DNA of 39,745 bases, taken from Companilactobacillus crustorum JCM 15951 (GTDB lineage Bacteria; Bacillota; Bacilli; Lactobacillales; Lactobacillaceae). Shown piece by piece: positions 32,547 through 39,651 of this stretch. The stretch is from the NCBI RefSeq assembly GCF_001434585.1, contig NZ_AZDB01000020.1:1-39745 (forward strand), in the 5' to 3' direction. The notes beneath the pieces were generated by a model. The model saw only the letters and a list, made by a program, of their open reading frames with translations. It was not told the DNA's origin and ran no database searches. Numbering within the stretch: position 1 is the first letter of the stretch; every line of letters begins with the position of its first letter. A program made the position numbers and the translations under genes.

Positions 32547-34192
32547 TTATTTTTTAACATTATTGATTCATATGGTCGTAAAGTTACTGTTCCATCGCTA
32601 ACTTTGATTCCCTCATAATTTCCTAGCAACAAATCAAAACCATTTTCAAGCTTTCTTGTTTGATTTTCATTAGTAAAATTAGCCATTACTAAAATTTTAC
32701 CCTTATCGTCATATCTTTCATAGCTATAAACGCAATTATCTTCAGGATTTAGCTGTCTATAGGCTCCGTCAGTTAATAAAACTTTATTCTTTCTCAAGAA
32801 AATCAAAGCTCGATAAAAATTGAACACATTATTTTTCATTTTTAAAACTTTTTCGACTGAATAATCATCATGATGTTCTGGCTTCAACCATGGCTGTCCA
32901 GTTGTAAAACCATAATATTTACTATCATTCCACTGCATTGGCAAGCGAGAATTTTCACGCGATTTTTGTTGCAAAATTTCAATAGCTAATCGCTTATCAA
33001 CCCCTCGATTGATTAGTTCATTATAAGCATTGATTGATTCATGATCCTGATATTGATTAATATCGGTAAAGTAAGCATTTTTCATTGCAATTTCATCGCC
33101 TTGATAAATATAAGGAGTCCCTTGCAAACCAAATTCTACCATCGCCAATAACTTAGCTGATTGATCTCGATATTTCCCATCATCCGTAAAACGAGAAATA
33201 GCTCGTGGCTGATCGTGATTATTCCAGAATAATGCATTCCAACCGCCTTGACGATTCATTTTTACTTGCCAATCGCTAAGTATTTTAGTTAAATCAGTCA
33301 ATTTATAATGTCCCAACGTCCACTTGTTGCCACCAGTATAATCAACTTTGACATGGTGGAAAGTAAATGCCATTGATAATTCTTGACGTTTAGGATTGGT
33401 ATACTTAACCGCTTCTGATATTGGTGTCGATGACAATTCCCCTACCGTAACAAAATGATTGGGTCCAAAGATTTTTTCATACATTTCATGAATATACTCA
33501 TGAACGTGAGGACCATTTGTATAAAAATTTCTACCATCATCTAAAGGTGTTTTAAAAGTATCGTTAGGTAAATTTTTATCTTTTGAAATATTATTAATGA
33601 CATCTAATCGGAAACCATCAATGCCTTTATTAGCCCAATATTTTAACATTTGAAAAATTTTATCACGTAATTTTTCATTGCGCCAATTCAAATCTGGCAT
33701 AGTTACGTCATACAAATGTAAATAATATTGATTTAAAGAAGGAACATACTTCCACGCACTGCCGCTGAATTTTGATACCCAATTATTGGGTTCATGTCCA
33801 TCTACTGGATCGCGCCAAATATAAAAATCATGATAAGGATTATCCTTTGACTTCAAAGCTTCTTGAAACCAATGATTTTTATCTGAAGTATGATTTAAAA
33901 CCATATCCATAATGATCTTTATATCACGCTTATGAGCTTCTGCAAGTAATTCTTCAAAGTCATCCATCGTACCAAAAACCGGATCAATTTGATAATAATC
34001 CGCAATATCATAACCATTATCATTTCCTGGTGAACGATACATTGGCGTCAACCAAATCAAACCAATTCCTAACTTCTGTAAATAATCCAATCGAGAAATT
34101 ATTCCGTTGATATCGCCAATTCCATCGCCATTGGAATCTTGAAAACTACGCGGATAGATTTGGTAAACAGTTTCCTTTTGCCAATCCTTCAT
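32543..34192 (-). CDS. treC: Alpha,alpha-phosphotrehalase (trehalose-6-phosphate hydrolase)
   Basis: 549 residues of GH13. The TIM barrel shows QIYPRSF (11-17), DMVLNHTS (96-103), the nucleophile D197 in GFRLDVIN, the acid/base E252 in VGELSSTPI, and NNHDQPR with H326/D327. Segments such as ELSMAFTFHHVKVDY and WNALFWNNHDQPRAISRF are those of TreA/TreC rather than of oligo-1,6-glucosidases. It splits trehalose-6-phosphate into glucose and glucose-6-phosphate in the cytoplasm. A TreR-like gene follows and a promoter with a partial dyad precedes. The PTS permease that would bring in trehalose is not in this window. Confidence 0.88.
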   Translation of the reverse strand: MKDWQKETVYQIYPRSFQDSNGDGIGDINGIISRLDYLQKLGIGLIWLTPMYRSPGNDNGYDIADYYQIDPVFGTMDDFEELLAEAHKRDIKIIMDMVLNHTSDKNHWFQEALKSKDNPYHDFYIWRDPVDGHEPNNWVSKFSGSAWKYVPSLNQYYLHLYDVTMPDLNWRNEKLRDKIFQMLKYWANKGIDGFRLDVINNISKDKNLPNDTFKTPLDDGRNFYTNGPHVHEYIHEMYEKIFGPNHFVTVGELSSTPISEAVKYTNPKRQELSMAFTFHHVKVDYTGGNKWTLGHYKLTDLTKILSDWQVKMNRQGGWNALFWNNHDQPRAISRFTDDGKYRDQSAKLLAMVEFGLQGTPYIYQGDEIAMKNAYFTDINQYQDHESINAYNELINRGVDKRLAIEILQQKSRENSRLPMQWNDSKYYGFTTGQPWLKPEHHDDYSVEKVLKMKNNVFNFYRALIFLRKNKVLLTDGAYRQLNPEDNCVYSYERYDDKGKILVMANFTNENQTRKLENGFDLLLGNYEGIKVSDGTVTLRPYESIMLKNK

Positions 34193-34245
34193 ATATTAAA
34201 ACACCTCATTAATTTAATCGAACATAAAATCTACTCATCGTTTTG

Positions 34246-34274
34246 ATTTTATAATATGTTTATACACATGTCAA
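34246..34274 (-). promoter_or_regulatory. treC promoter with candidate TreR operator
   Basis: Minus-strand -35 TTGACA (34269-34274), exact 17-bp spacer, -10 TAAAAT (34246-34251). The spacer contains ATGTGTATAAACAT (34256-34269), a near-palindrome resembling the TGTATATACA-type sites of TreR. Confidence 0.65.
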
Positions 34275-34486
34275 TCAGTTGAGATATTTCAAAAATATTA
34301 AAAAATTTTGTTTCAAAATGGTAAAAAGCTGATTTATCGCGGTTTAATCCATCTATAAAATAGTTAAAATTTATAAAAAAATTGATCAAACATAGGAAAA
34401 TCATTTGATTTAAAGTTACGTTATAAAAATGAAATAGAAGATTTATTTATCTTTTTTTAACTTCATTTGGAGTAAATTTTTCCCTA
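34275..34486. other. AT-rich intergenic region upstream of treC
   Basis: About 210 bases between the treC promoter and the ABC exporter relic. No gene, repeat or structured element is recognised. Confidence 0.4.
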
Positions 34487-34532
34487 AAAAAAGTCAATAT
34501 AGTCATCATCTCTGATGCCACATTGACCTTTC
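34486..34532 (-). terminator. Terminator of the ABC exporter relic
   Basis: Minus-strand hairpin GTCAAT...ATTGAC with an inner GCATCA/TGATG stem, followed by seven T. It lies just after the relic's stop codon. Confidence 0.7.
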
Positions 34533-34536
34533 TTAT

Positions 34537-34915
34537 ATTTATTCTTTAGTAAACTGACTGTTATACATGTTTGCATAAAAACCATTTTCGTTCATTAATT
34601 CAGTATGTGTTCCTCGTTCAATAATTTCGCCATCTTTAACTACCAAAATTAAATCCGAATCTTTATATAGTAGAAAGCAGTAGTCCATTGCCATTCCTTA
34701 CTAGCAATTTTAGTAATTGCCTTAATATTGAGCTGTTGTATTGTGTCAAATCGTTAGTCGAACGTGTCAACAAACTCGAAACGGAAAACTTCTTGATGTT
34801 TTGAGTAGAATAATCCCCCACAATAATTGATGCTACCTGCACTCAAAATTGAAAGCAGAATCATCATCATACCTAGTTGAGGAATTTGATTAATAGTTTA
34901 CCCATTTAGCTCCTC
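34537..34915 (-). pseudogene. Relic of a multidrug ABC exporter (LmrA/YheI type)
   Basis: Only the two ends of the gene are left. The 3' end codes DSDLILVVKDGEIIERGTHT, then ELMNENGFYANMYNSQF, the C-terminus of an exporter ATPase domain. The 5' part codes IPQLGMMMILLSILSAG and, in another frame, FSVSSLLTRSTNDLTQ, the hallmark of the first membrane helices. More than 400 codons between them are missing, and frameshifts and stops occur. A GGAGG and ATG remain at the 5' end near 34910. Such exporters usually occur as heterodimer pairs; no intact partner is present. Confidence 0.8.
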
Positions 34916-35049
34916 CTCTAGTTCGTATGCGAAATGTATTAATTTTTTCATTGTATAAAGTCAATTAATTTCTGAAAACAAATTATTTTACAGCCAACTT
35001 ACAATAGTTTAATATTCATATTCTAATTGAGGATTAGGAGAAAATAAAA

Positions 35050-35592
35050 ATGTATCAAATTGAAACAGATAGACTAATTATTCGCCCTATTCAGGCAACT
35101 GATTATAACGAATTGCGAGAAATTATTTTAGACCCCATAGTAGTCAAATATACTCGTTATCGTGAGGTTAAGACTCCAGACGATTTTTCTGATATTTTTA
35201 AAAATCATTTTTTAAATAATGCATCTACTTTTGGAATTGAAATTAAAGTTTCCCATGAATTGATTGGATTTTATGAATTTCATGCTGAGGATAAAACTGG
35301 AATTTTAACATACGCTTTAGCTCAAAATTCTTGGGGCAAAGGTTACGTAGCCGAAGTTGGCAAAGCAATGATGAGCTATGGCTTTGAGAATTTAAACTTT
35401 GACCGTATTGAAGCTCACTATGCTAGCTTGAATCCTCGTTCAGGAAAGGTAATGGCGAAAATGGGTATGCAGGATTTAGGTTCTATTGATACTTTTGAGG
35501 TCCCAGAAACTGGCGAAATTCATCAAGTCATGGCCTATGTTCTTACCAAAGATGATTGGTTGATCAAAAGCCAGCAAAAAAGAGCCATTTAG
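35050..35592 (+). CDS. GNAT family N-acetyltransferase (RimJ/RimL-like)
   Basis: 180 residues of the Acetyltransf_3 type. It starts with ETDRLIIRPIQATDYNEL; the acetyl-CoA-binding motif A lies in QNSWGKGYVAEVGKAM (about 97-112), followed by DRIEAHYASLNPRSGKVMAKMGM (motif B). Members acetylate ribosomal-protein N-termini or small amines; the substrate here is unknown. AGGATTAGGAG precedes the ATG. It is a single gene, separated from the RelP gene by a repeat-rich stretch. Confidence 0.88.
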   Translation: MYQIETDRLIIRPIQATDYNELREIILDPIVVKYTRYREVKTPDDFSDIFKNHFLNNASTFGIEIKVSHELIGFYEFHAEDKTGILTYALAQNSWGKGYVAEVGKAMMSYGFENLNFDRIEAHYASLNPRSGKVMAKMGMQDLGSIDTFEVPETGEIHQVMAYVLTKDDWLIKSQQKRAI

Positions 35593-35640
35593 CTAACAAA
35601 AACTTTCTTCTTTGGAGTTTTAAAGTATGTACAAAAAATT

Positions 35641-35715
35641 GGACTGGAACGTAGTAGGCACGAATTTGAACCAATTGAAGTTCACTACTTAGCCCATTTT
35701 CTCTGTTGCTCCAGA
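35641..35715 (+). repeat. Structured element related to the insert of repeat copy 2
   Basis: It can fold with CTGGA/TCCAG outside, then GTAGT/ACTAC, then GAAC/GTTC around CAATTGAA. Its start CTGGAACGTAGTAGGC resembles CTGGAACGTGATGGCC on the minus strand of the insert at 35893-35997, so the two look like diverged, oppositely oriented members of one family. Confidence 0.45.
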
Positions 35716-35761
35716 CAAGTGTCCCTGTTATATGATTTTATATTTTACATATTTAAATACG

Positions 35762-35805
35762 AAAATAGCTAATGACTTTTTATATTATAGTCATTAGCTA
35801 TTTTT
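35762..35805 (-). terminator. Terminator within repeat copy 2
   Basis: Identical to the hairpin at 85-128: perfect 15-bp stem with arm AAAATAGCTAATGAC and T runs on both sides. It probably ends relP transcription and may also stop transcripts from the GNAT side. Confidence 0.8.
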
Positions 35806-35892
35806 ATATGGATTTTAATTTTGCAGTACGTTTAAATCTAATAGTACCAACAGATACACTAATCTTCTACGGAGCTAGGATAGTCTCAGTGG

Positions 35893-35997
35893 TGAAATTT
35901 TTCTTAATTTGGAACACATTTAGGAAAAGCTGGAGCTTGAGTTGCCAAGAGGCTCCAAGCCCGGCCATCACGTTCCAGACCATTCCTAGCGTAGTGG
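35893..35997 (-). mobile_element. 105-nt insert in repeat copy 2 bounded by AGTGG direct repeats
   Basis: The segment is absent from copy 1. The 5-bp word AGTGG stands immediately before it (35888-35892) and as its last five bases (35993-35997), which looks like a target-site duplication. The minus strand is GC-richer than its surroundings and can form hairpins (GGAGC with GCTCC, GGAAC with GTTCC). No transposase is encoded. Alternatively, copy 1 lost the segment by recombination between the two AGTGG words. Confidence 0.45.
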
Positions 35998-36033
35998 AAG
36001 ATGACATCCTTTAATACTCACGCACTTAACCAC

Positions 36034-36717
36034 TTAAATTAATTTTTTATGGATATCTTGCATCCCTCGTTCTATCCTTTCTAATTCATCAGAATAATCT
36101 TTTAACTGATTTCCATACTTATCTACTAAGTTACTGTCGACGTTAGTCTTATAACGTAATTTGTGCTCCAGACTAGCCCACATATCCATTCCAACCGTTC
36201 GAATTTGAATTTCTACTGGGACATCAACTGGGCCTTTAGACTGAAATACCGGTACCTGAACTACCAAATGTAAGCTTCGGTAACCACTGGTTTTGGGGTT
36301 CTTAACGTAATCTTTGCGCTTCAGTAAAGTAACATCGCTTTGATTCGTCAGCAATTTTTCAACATTATAAATATCATCAAGGTAATTCGTAATAACTCTA
36401 ATTCCAGCAATATCGTAAATATTTTTTTGAATACTATCGGCAGTCAGATCATAGCCTTTCCGTTCGGCTTTCTTTAGTAGACTTTGCATATCTTTCATTC
36501 TGGATTCCATATGATGAATCGGATTGTAATCATAATTGATTTGAAATTCTGAATCAAGATTTTCTAATTTCGTACTAATTTCCTTTTGTCCTGATTGGTA
36601 AAGTTGAAATAATTTAATTATTTTAGCCAATTCTTGAATAGCGGGACGATTTTCTATACCGCCTAATTGGGATTGTAATTTTTTTAAATTAATAACATTG
36701 GGTCGTTCTAATATCAT
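36034..36717 (-). CDS. relP: Small alarmone synthetase RelP (GTP pyrophosphokinase)
   Basis: 227 residues with a single RelA/SpoT synthetase domain and no hydrolase domain. Key segments are NPIHHMESRMKDMQSLLKKA, DIAGIRVITNYLDDIYNV, the substrate loop KNPKTSGYRSLHLVVQVP and EIQIRTVGMDMWASLEHKL. These match YwaC/RelP more closely than YjbM/RelQ. It makes (p)ppGpp from ATP and GTP/GDP, typically upon cell-wall stress. The start is the ATG at 36717, seven bases after AAGGA; an upstream in-frame ATG at 36753 lies in the codA terminator. Repeat copy 2 follows the stop. Confidence 0.9.
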   Translation of the reverse strand: MILERPNVINLKKLQSQLGGIENRPAIQELAKIIKLFQLYQSGQKEISTKLENLDSEFQINYDYNPIHHMESRMKDMQSLLKKAERKGYDLTADSIQKNIYDIAGIRVITNYLDDIYNVEKLLTNQSDVTLLKRKDYVKNPKTSGYRSLHLVVQVPVFQSKGPVDVPVEIQIRTVGMDMWASLEHKLRYKTNVDSNLVDKYGNQLKDYSDELERIERGMQDIHKKLI

Positions 36718-36742
36718 ATTTCCATCCTTAAAAGTAATTATT

Positions 36743-36768
36743 AAAAAAGACAACCTGAATGGCTGTCC
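36743..36768 (-). terminator. codA terminator
   Basis: Minus-strand stem GACAGCC/GGTTGTC with loop ATTCA and six T, between codA and relP. Confidence 0.8.
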
Positions 36769-36783
36769 CCTTTATTTATAAAA

Positions 36784-38016
36784 TTAAATATATAGTTCCG
36801 TTTCTGAAGGTTTAGTTTTGCCAATAATATTACCATTGTGAACAGATAATAAAATATCAGCACGTTTATTTAACGCGTCATAGAAATTATGAGCATTCAA
36901 TAAGACAAAATTAGCTGGCATTCCAACTTCAATTCCATATTGATCTTGAACCTGCATAATCTTAGCACTATTGAGCGTAATAAACTTATATGAATCCATT
37001 ATTTGTTGATGTCCCATCATTTGAGTGGCATGCAAGCCCTCAGATAAGACATCAAACATATTTCCATTTCCCATAGGATACCATGGATCTTTGATATCAT
37101 CTTCCCCAAATGAAACATTAATACCATTTTCGGTTAGTTCTTTAACACGTGTTAATCCTCGACGTTTAGGATAAGTATCAAAACGTCCACCCAAATACAT
37201 GTTAACCAAAGGATTAGCAATAAAGTTCATCTTAGACATCTTCAAAAGTCGCATCAGTTTATACATGTAGGCATCGTTATATGATCCCATAGCGGTAGTA
37301 TGAGAAGCCGTAACACGTTCACCCATACCACTTTCATATGCTAACGTTGCTAGTGTTTCCAAACTTCTTGAATTAGGGTCATCAATTTCATCAGTATGTG
37401 CATCGAACAACAAGTCATTTTTTTGTGCTAAATCGAAGGCAAAGTGTAAAGATTCTACCCCATATTCACGATTAAATTCATAGTGAGGAATTGCACCCAC
37501 AACATCTACTCCCAGCTTAACTGCCTTTTCCATTAATTCCTTACCATGTGGATAAGACATGATTCCCTCTTGGGGAAAAGCTACCAGCTGCAAAGTCATC
37601 CAATCTTTAACGCTTTCACGAACATCAATCAAAGCTTTGAGTGCCTTCAAACTAGGATCAGTAACATCTACATATGAACGAACGAATTGAACACCATGAC
37701 TAGCCTGCATTTTCAAAGCTAGAGTAGCACGTTTCTTTACATCTTGATAAGTTAAGTCTTTTTTTCGTTCAGACCAAATCCTAATTCCATCAAAAAGCGT
37801 TCCATTTTCATTCCATTCCGGCTGTCCTGCAGTCAAAGCAGAATCTAAATGAACATGAGGATCAACAAATGGCGGCAACAACAATCTTTCATGACCGACA
37901 ATAACTTCTTCGTTATTCTCAGGTGTTAAATGATCAGCTATTTCAGCAAATTTGCCATCTTTAATTCTAATATCTTGAGCTGGTTGATTTTGAATTCTGA
38001 CTTGTTGTAATAACAT
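36784..38016 (-). CDS. codA: Cytosine deaminase
   Basis: 410 residues of the amidohydrolase superfamily, close to E. coli CodA (427). Metal ligands HVH lie in DPHVHLDSA (54-56). Further conserved parts are FDAHTDEIDD, TASHTTAM, and GEDDIKDPWYPMGNGNM, where E. coli has GHDD. It converts cytosine to uracil and ammonia in the cytoplasm. It is divergent from the cytosine permease gene codB, with overlapping promoters between them. The ATG at 38016 follows GAAGGAG; the earlier ATG at 38052 lacks one and runs into the promoter region. Confidence 0.9.
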   Translation of the reverse strand: MLLQQVRIQNQPAQDIRIKDGKFAEIADHLTPENNEEVIVGHERLLLPPFVDPHVHLDSALTAGQPEWNENGTLFDGIRIWSERKKDLTYQDVKKRATLALKMQASHGVQFVRSYVDVTDPSLKALKALIDVRESVKDWMTLQLVAFPQEGIMSYPHGKELMEKAVKLGVDVVGAIPHYEFNREYGVESLHFAFDLAQKNDLLFDAHTDEIDDPNSRSLETLATLAYESGMGERVTASHTTAMGSYNDAYMYKLMRLLKMSKMNFIANPLVNMYLGGRFDTYPKRRGLTRVKELTENGINVSFGEDDIKDPWYPMGNGNMFDVLSEGLHATQMMGHQQIMDSYKFITLNSAKIMQVQDQYGIEVGMPANFVLLNAHNFYDALNKRADILLSVHNGNIIGKTKPSETELYI

Positions 38017-38043
38017 TGATATACACTCCTTCAATTTTGATAC

Positions 38044-38073
38044 AGTATACAATTTCTAAGTTGACATTGCCAA
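38044..38073 (-). promoter_or_regulatory. codA promoter
   Basis: Minus-strand -35 TTGGCA (38068-38073), 18-bp spacer, -10 TATACT (38044-38049). It overlaps the codB promoter on the other strand. Confidence 0.55.
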
Positions 38074-38089
38074 GACTCTACTTTAAACT
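38061..38089 (+). promoter_or_regulatory. codB promoter
   Basis: -35 TTGACA (38061-38066), 17-bp spacer, -10 TAAACT (38084-38089), placing the transcript start just before the PyrR-type leader. Confidence 0.6.
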
Positions 38090-38110
38090 AACAACAATAT
38101 AAATCTTTTT

Positions 38111-38190
38111 AAGACAGTCCAGAGAGGCTGATAAAAGAGCGGTGAATTAATCATTCATAGGGACTGCTCAAACTGCAGTCCCTTTTTTAT
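38111..38190 (+). promoter_or_regulatory. PyrR-type attenuator upstream of codB
   Basis: The leader holds CAGTCCAGAGAGGCTG (38115-38130), the conserved PyrR-binding loop (UCCAGAGAGGCU). It is followed by terminator GGGACTGC/GCAGTCCC with six T (38160-38188). The upstream CAGTCC can instead pair with GGGACTG to form an antiterminator. With UMP or UTP bound, PyrR would stabilise the binding hairpin and favour termination, so cytosine uptake is reduced when pyrimidines are plentiful. Confidence 0.88.
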
Positions 38191-38213
38191 TGCTCATAAT
38201 TGGGGGAGAGATA

Positions 38214-39560
38214 ATGGATAAAAAAGAACACATTCAAGCAACCACACCAGATCAACGAGCCATGTCCAAATGGGATATGTTTGCCACTTGGATTGGTGCT
38301 AATGCCAATAATGGTACTTGGTATATTGGCGGCGTCATTGCTGCAGTCGGTTTAATTAAAGCTTCAACCTTATTAGTAATTGTCGGATCGGTTTCATATA
38401 TTCTTTTGGGACTAGCCTCATATATGGGCTTCAAAGTAGGCTTACCGGCAATGACCTTGACTAGACCTTCATTCGGTGTCAAAGGCTCCATTCTTCCTTC
38501 TATTGTTAATGTTATTCAGTTTATCGGTTGGGCTGCCATCAATACATTCATCGCGGCTACCTCAATCAGCTTCATTTTAAAAGATATTCTCGGTTGGGAT
38601 AATTCTTCATTCCATAATCAATTCAGCATCATCATAGGAATTGTAGTCATGTCCATTTTACATCTAATTAGCATCTCTCTGGGTGAAAAATCAGTTAAAT
38701 GGATCGAACGAATCGGTATTATTTTAGTAATTATCTTGGTAACTTGGGAATCAATCGTAGTTTTAAAGACGGTTCCTTTTCACGATATTGTAAAATGGCA
38801 ACCGGCTACTAAGTTCCAACTACCTAGTGGTAAAATCGTTGATATTCTAGCCGCTTTTAATTTAGCCTGGGTCACTGCCGCAGCCGATTTCAGTCGTTTT
38901 ACCAAAGATAAACAGGCAGCAACTACTGCTTCTTTCTTAGGTGCAAATATTGGATTATTCTGGTTTGCCTTCATTGGATTAATCGCAACAATTGCCACTG
39001 CTATCACCATTAACAAATTTGATCCAAATAACGCCGATCCTAGTACAATCGCTGCTAAGTTAGGACTTGGCATCCTTGCTATGCTAGTTATTGTTATCAC
39101 TAGTACTACTGCTAATGCAGTTAACCTGATGGCTGCAGGATCAGCTCTAACTAATATCTTTCATCGTCTAAAATTAACTCCAGCTTTATGGATTGTTACA
39201 TTAATTGCTACTGTTATGACTTTTATTCCCGTCTATATTGCCAGTTTCTTAACTACCTTTGAAACTTTTCTTGATGGTATTGGGATGTTCCTAGGACCAG
39301 AAATTGCTATCTTCCTAATTGATTTCTTTATTATTAGAAAAAAGAATTATCAAGTCGATCAATTTTCTAAAATAAAAGGTGCCTATTGGTACTCTAAAGG
39401 AATTAATCCCATAGCTATTGTCACTTGGATCATTGGTGTCATTAGTTATTTAGGATTAAATAAATTGGATTGGATTATTAATTCTGTCGGAGCCACATTC
39501 CCAGCCATGATTATCACAGCTGTTTGCTACTATTTAGCCACTAAAATTATACATAAATAA
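38214..39560 (+). CDS. codB: Cytosine permease
   Basis: 448 residues with about twelve membrane segments of the NCS1 family (CodB/Fur-type). Visible marks are TWIGANANNGTWYIGG near residue 25, GLPAMTLTRPSFGVKGS, IQFIGWAAINTF, and WVTAAADFSRF. It brings cytosine into the cell for the deaminase encoded divergently. The ATG at 38214 follows GGGGGAGAG; the upstream TTG at 38190 precedes the Shine-Dalgarno. It is controlled by the PyrR-type attenuator. Confidence 0.93.
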   Translation: MDKKEHIQATTPDQRAMSKWDMFATWIGANANNGTWYIGGVIAAVGLIKASTLLVIVGSVSYILLGLASYMGFKVGLPAMTLTRPSFGVKGSILPSIVNVIQFIGWAAINTFIAATSISFILKDILGWDNSSFHNQFSIIIGIVVMSILHLISISLGEKSVKWIERIGIILVIILVTWESIVVLKTVPFHDIVKWQPATKFQLPSGKIVDILAAFNLAWVTAAADFSRFTKDKQAATTASFLGANIGLFWFAFIGLIATIATAITINKFDPNNADPSTIAAKLGLGILAMLVIVITSTTANAVNLMAAGSALTNIFHRLKLTPALWIVTLIATVMTFIPVYIASFLTTFETFLDGIGMFLGPEIAIFLIDFFIIRKKNYQVDQFSKIKGAYWYSKGINPIAIVTWIIGVISYLGLNKLDWIINSVGATFPAMIITAVCYYLATKIIHK

Positions 39561-39604
39561 AAAATAGACTAATTCTCCCTTTCGAGTATTAGTCTATTAT
39601 TTTT
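39559..39604. terminator. Bidirectional terminator after codB
   Basis: Perfect 11-bp stem AATAGACTAAT/ATTAGTCTATT with a 14-nt loop and A/T runs on both sides, suited to convergent genes. Confidence 0.85.
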
Positions 39605-39651
39605 GTGTAAATTAACAATTAATTGACCGTAAAAATACTGTAAATTATTTT

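Larger units (their letters stand above)
35749..36030 (-). repeat. Dispersed repeat, copy 2 (with 105-nt insert)
   Basis: Matches copy 1 at 72-240 (61 identical bases at the terminator end, no gaps up to 35892, resuming at 35998). It lies just 3' of the minus-strand relP gene, as copy 1 lies 3' of degV. Copy 2 carries 105 extra bases at 35893-35997. Confidence 0.8.
35593..36033. other. Repeat-rich intergenic region between the GNAT gene and relP
   Basis: Contains three things and no protein gene of note: a structured element at 35641-35715, repeat copy 2 from 35749, and a 105-nt insert in that copy at 35893-35997. A 21-codon frame starting at ATG 35626 (MYKKLDWNVVGTNLNQLKF) has GGAG upstream, but it lies in the structured element and is probably accidental. 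Confidence 0.6.

Noticed and set aside
32543-34192. Oligo-1,6-glucosidase or dextran glucosidase
   Set aside because: Segments around the catalytic residues (VGELSST, ELSMAFTFHHVKVDY, NNHDQPRAISRF) agree better with phosphotrehalase, and a TreR-like gene is adjacent.
35772-36014. 80-codon open frame in the region between the GNAT gene and relP
   Set aside because: It lies wholly within repeat copy 2 and its insert, has no ribosome binding site, and the product is of no known type.
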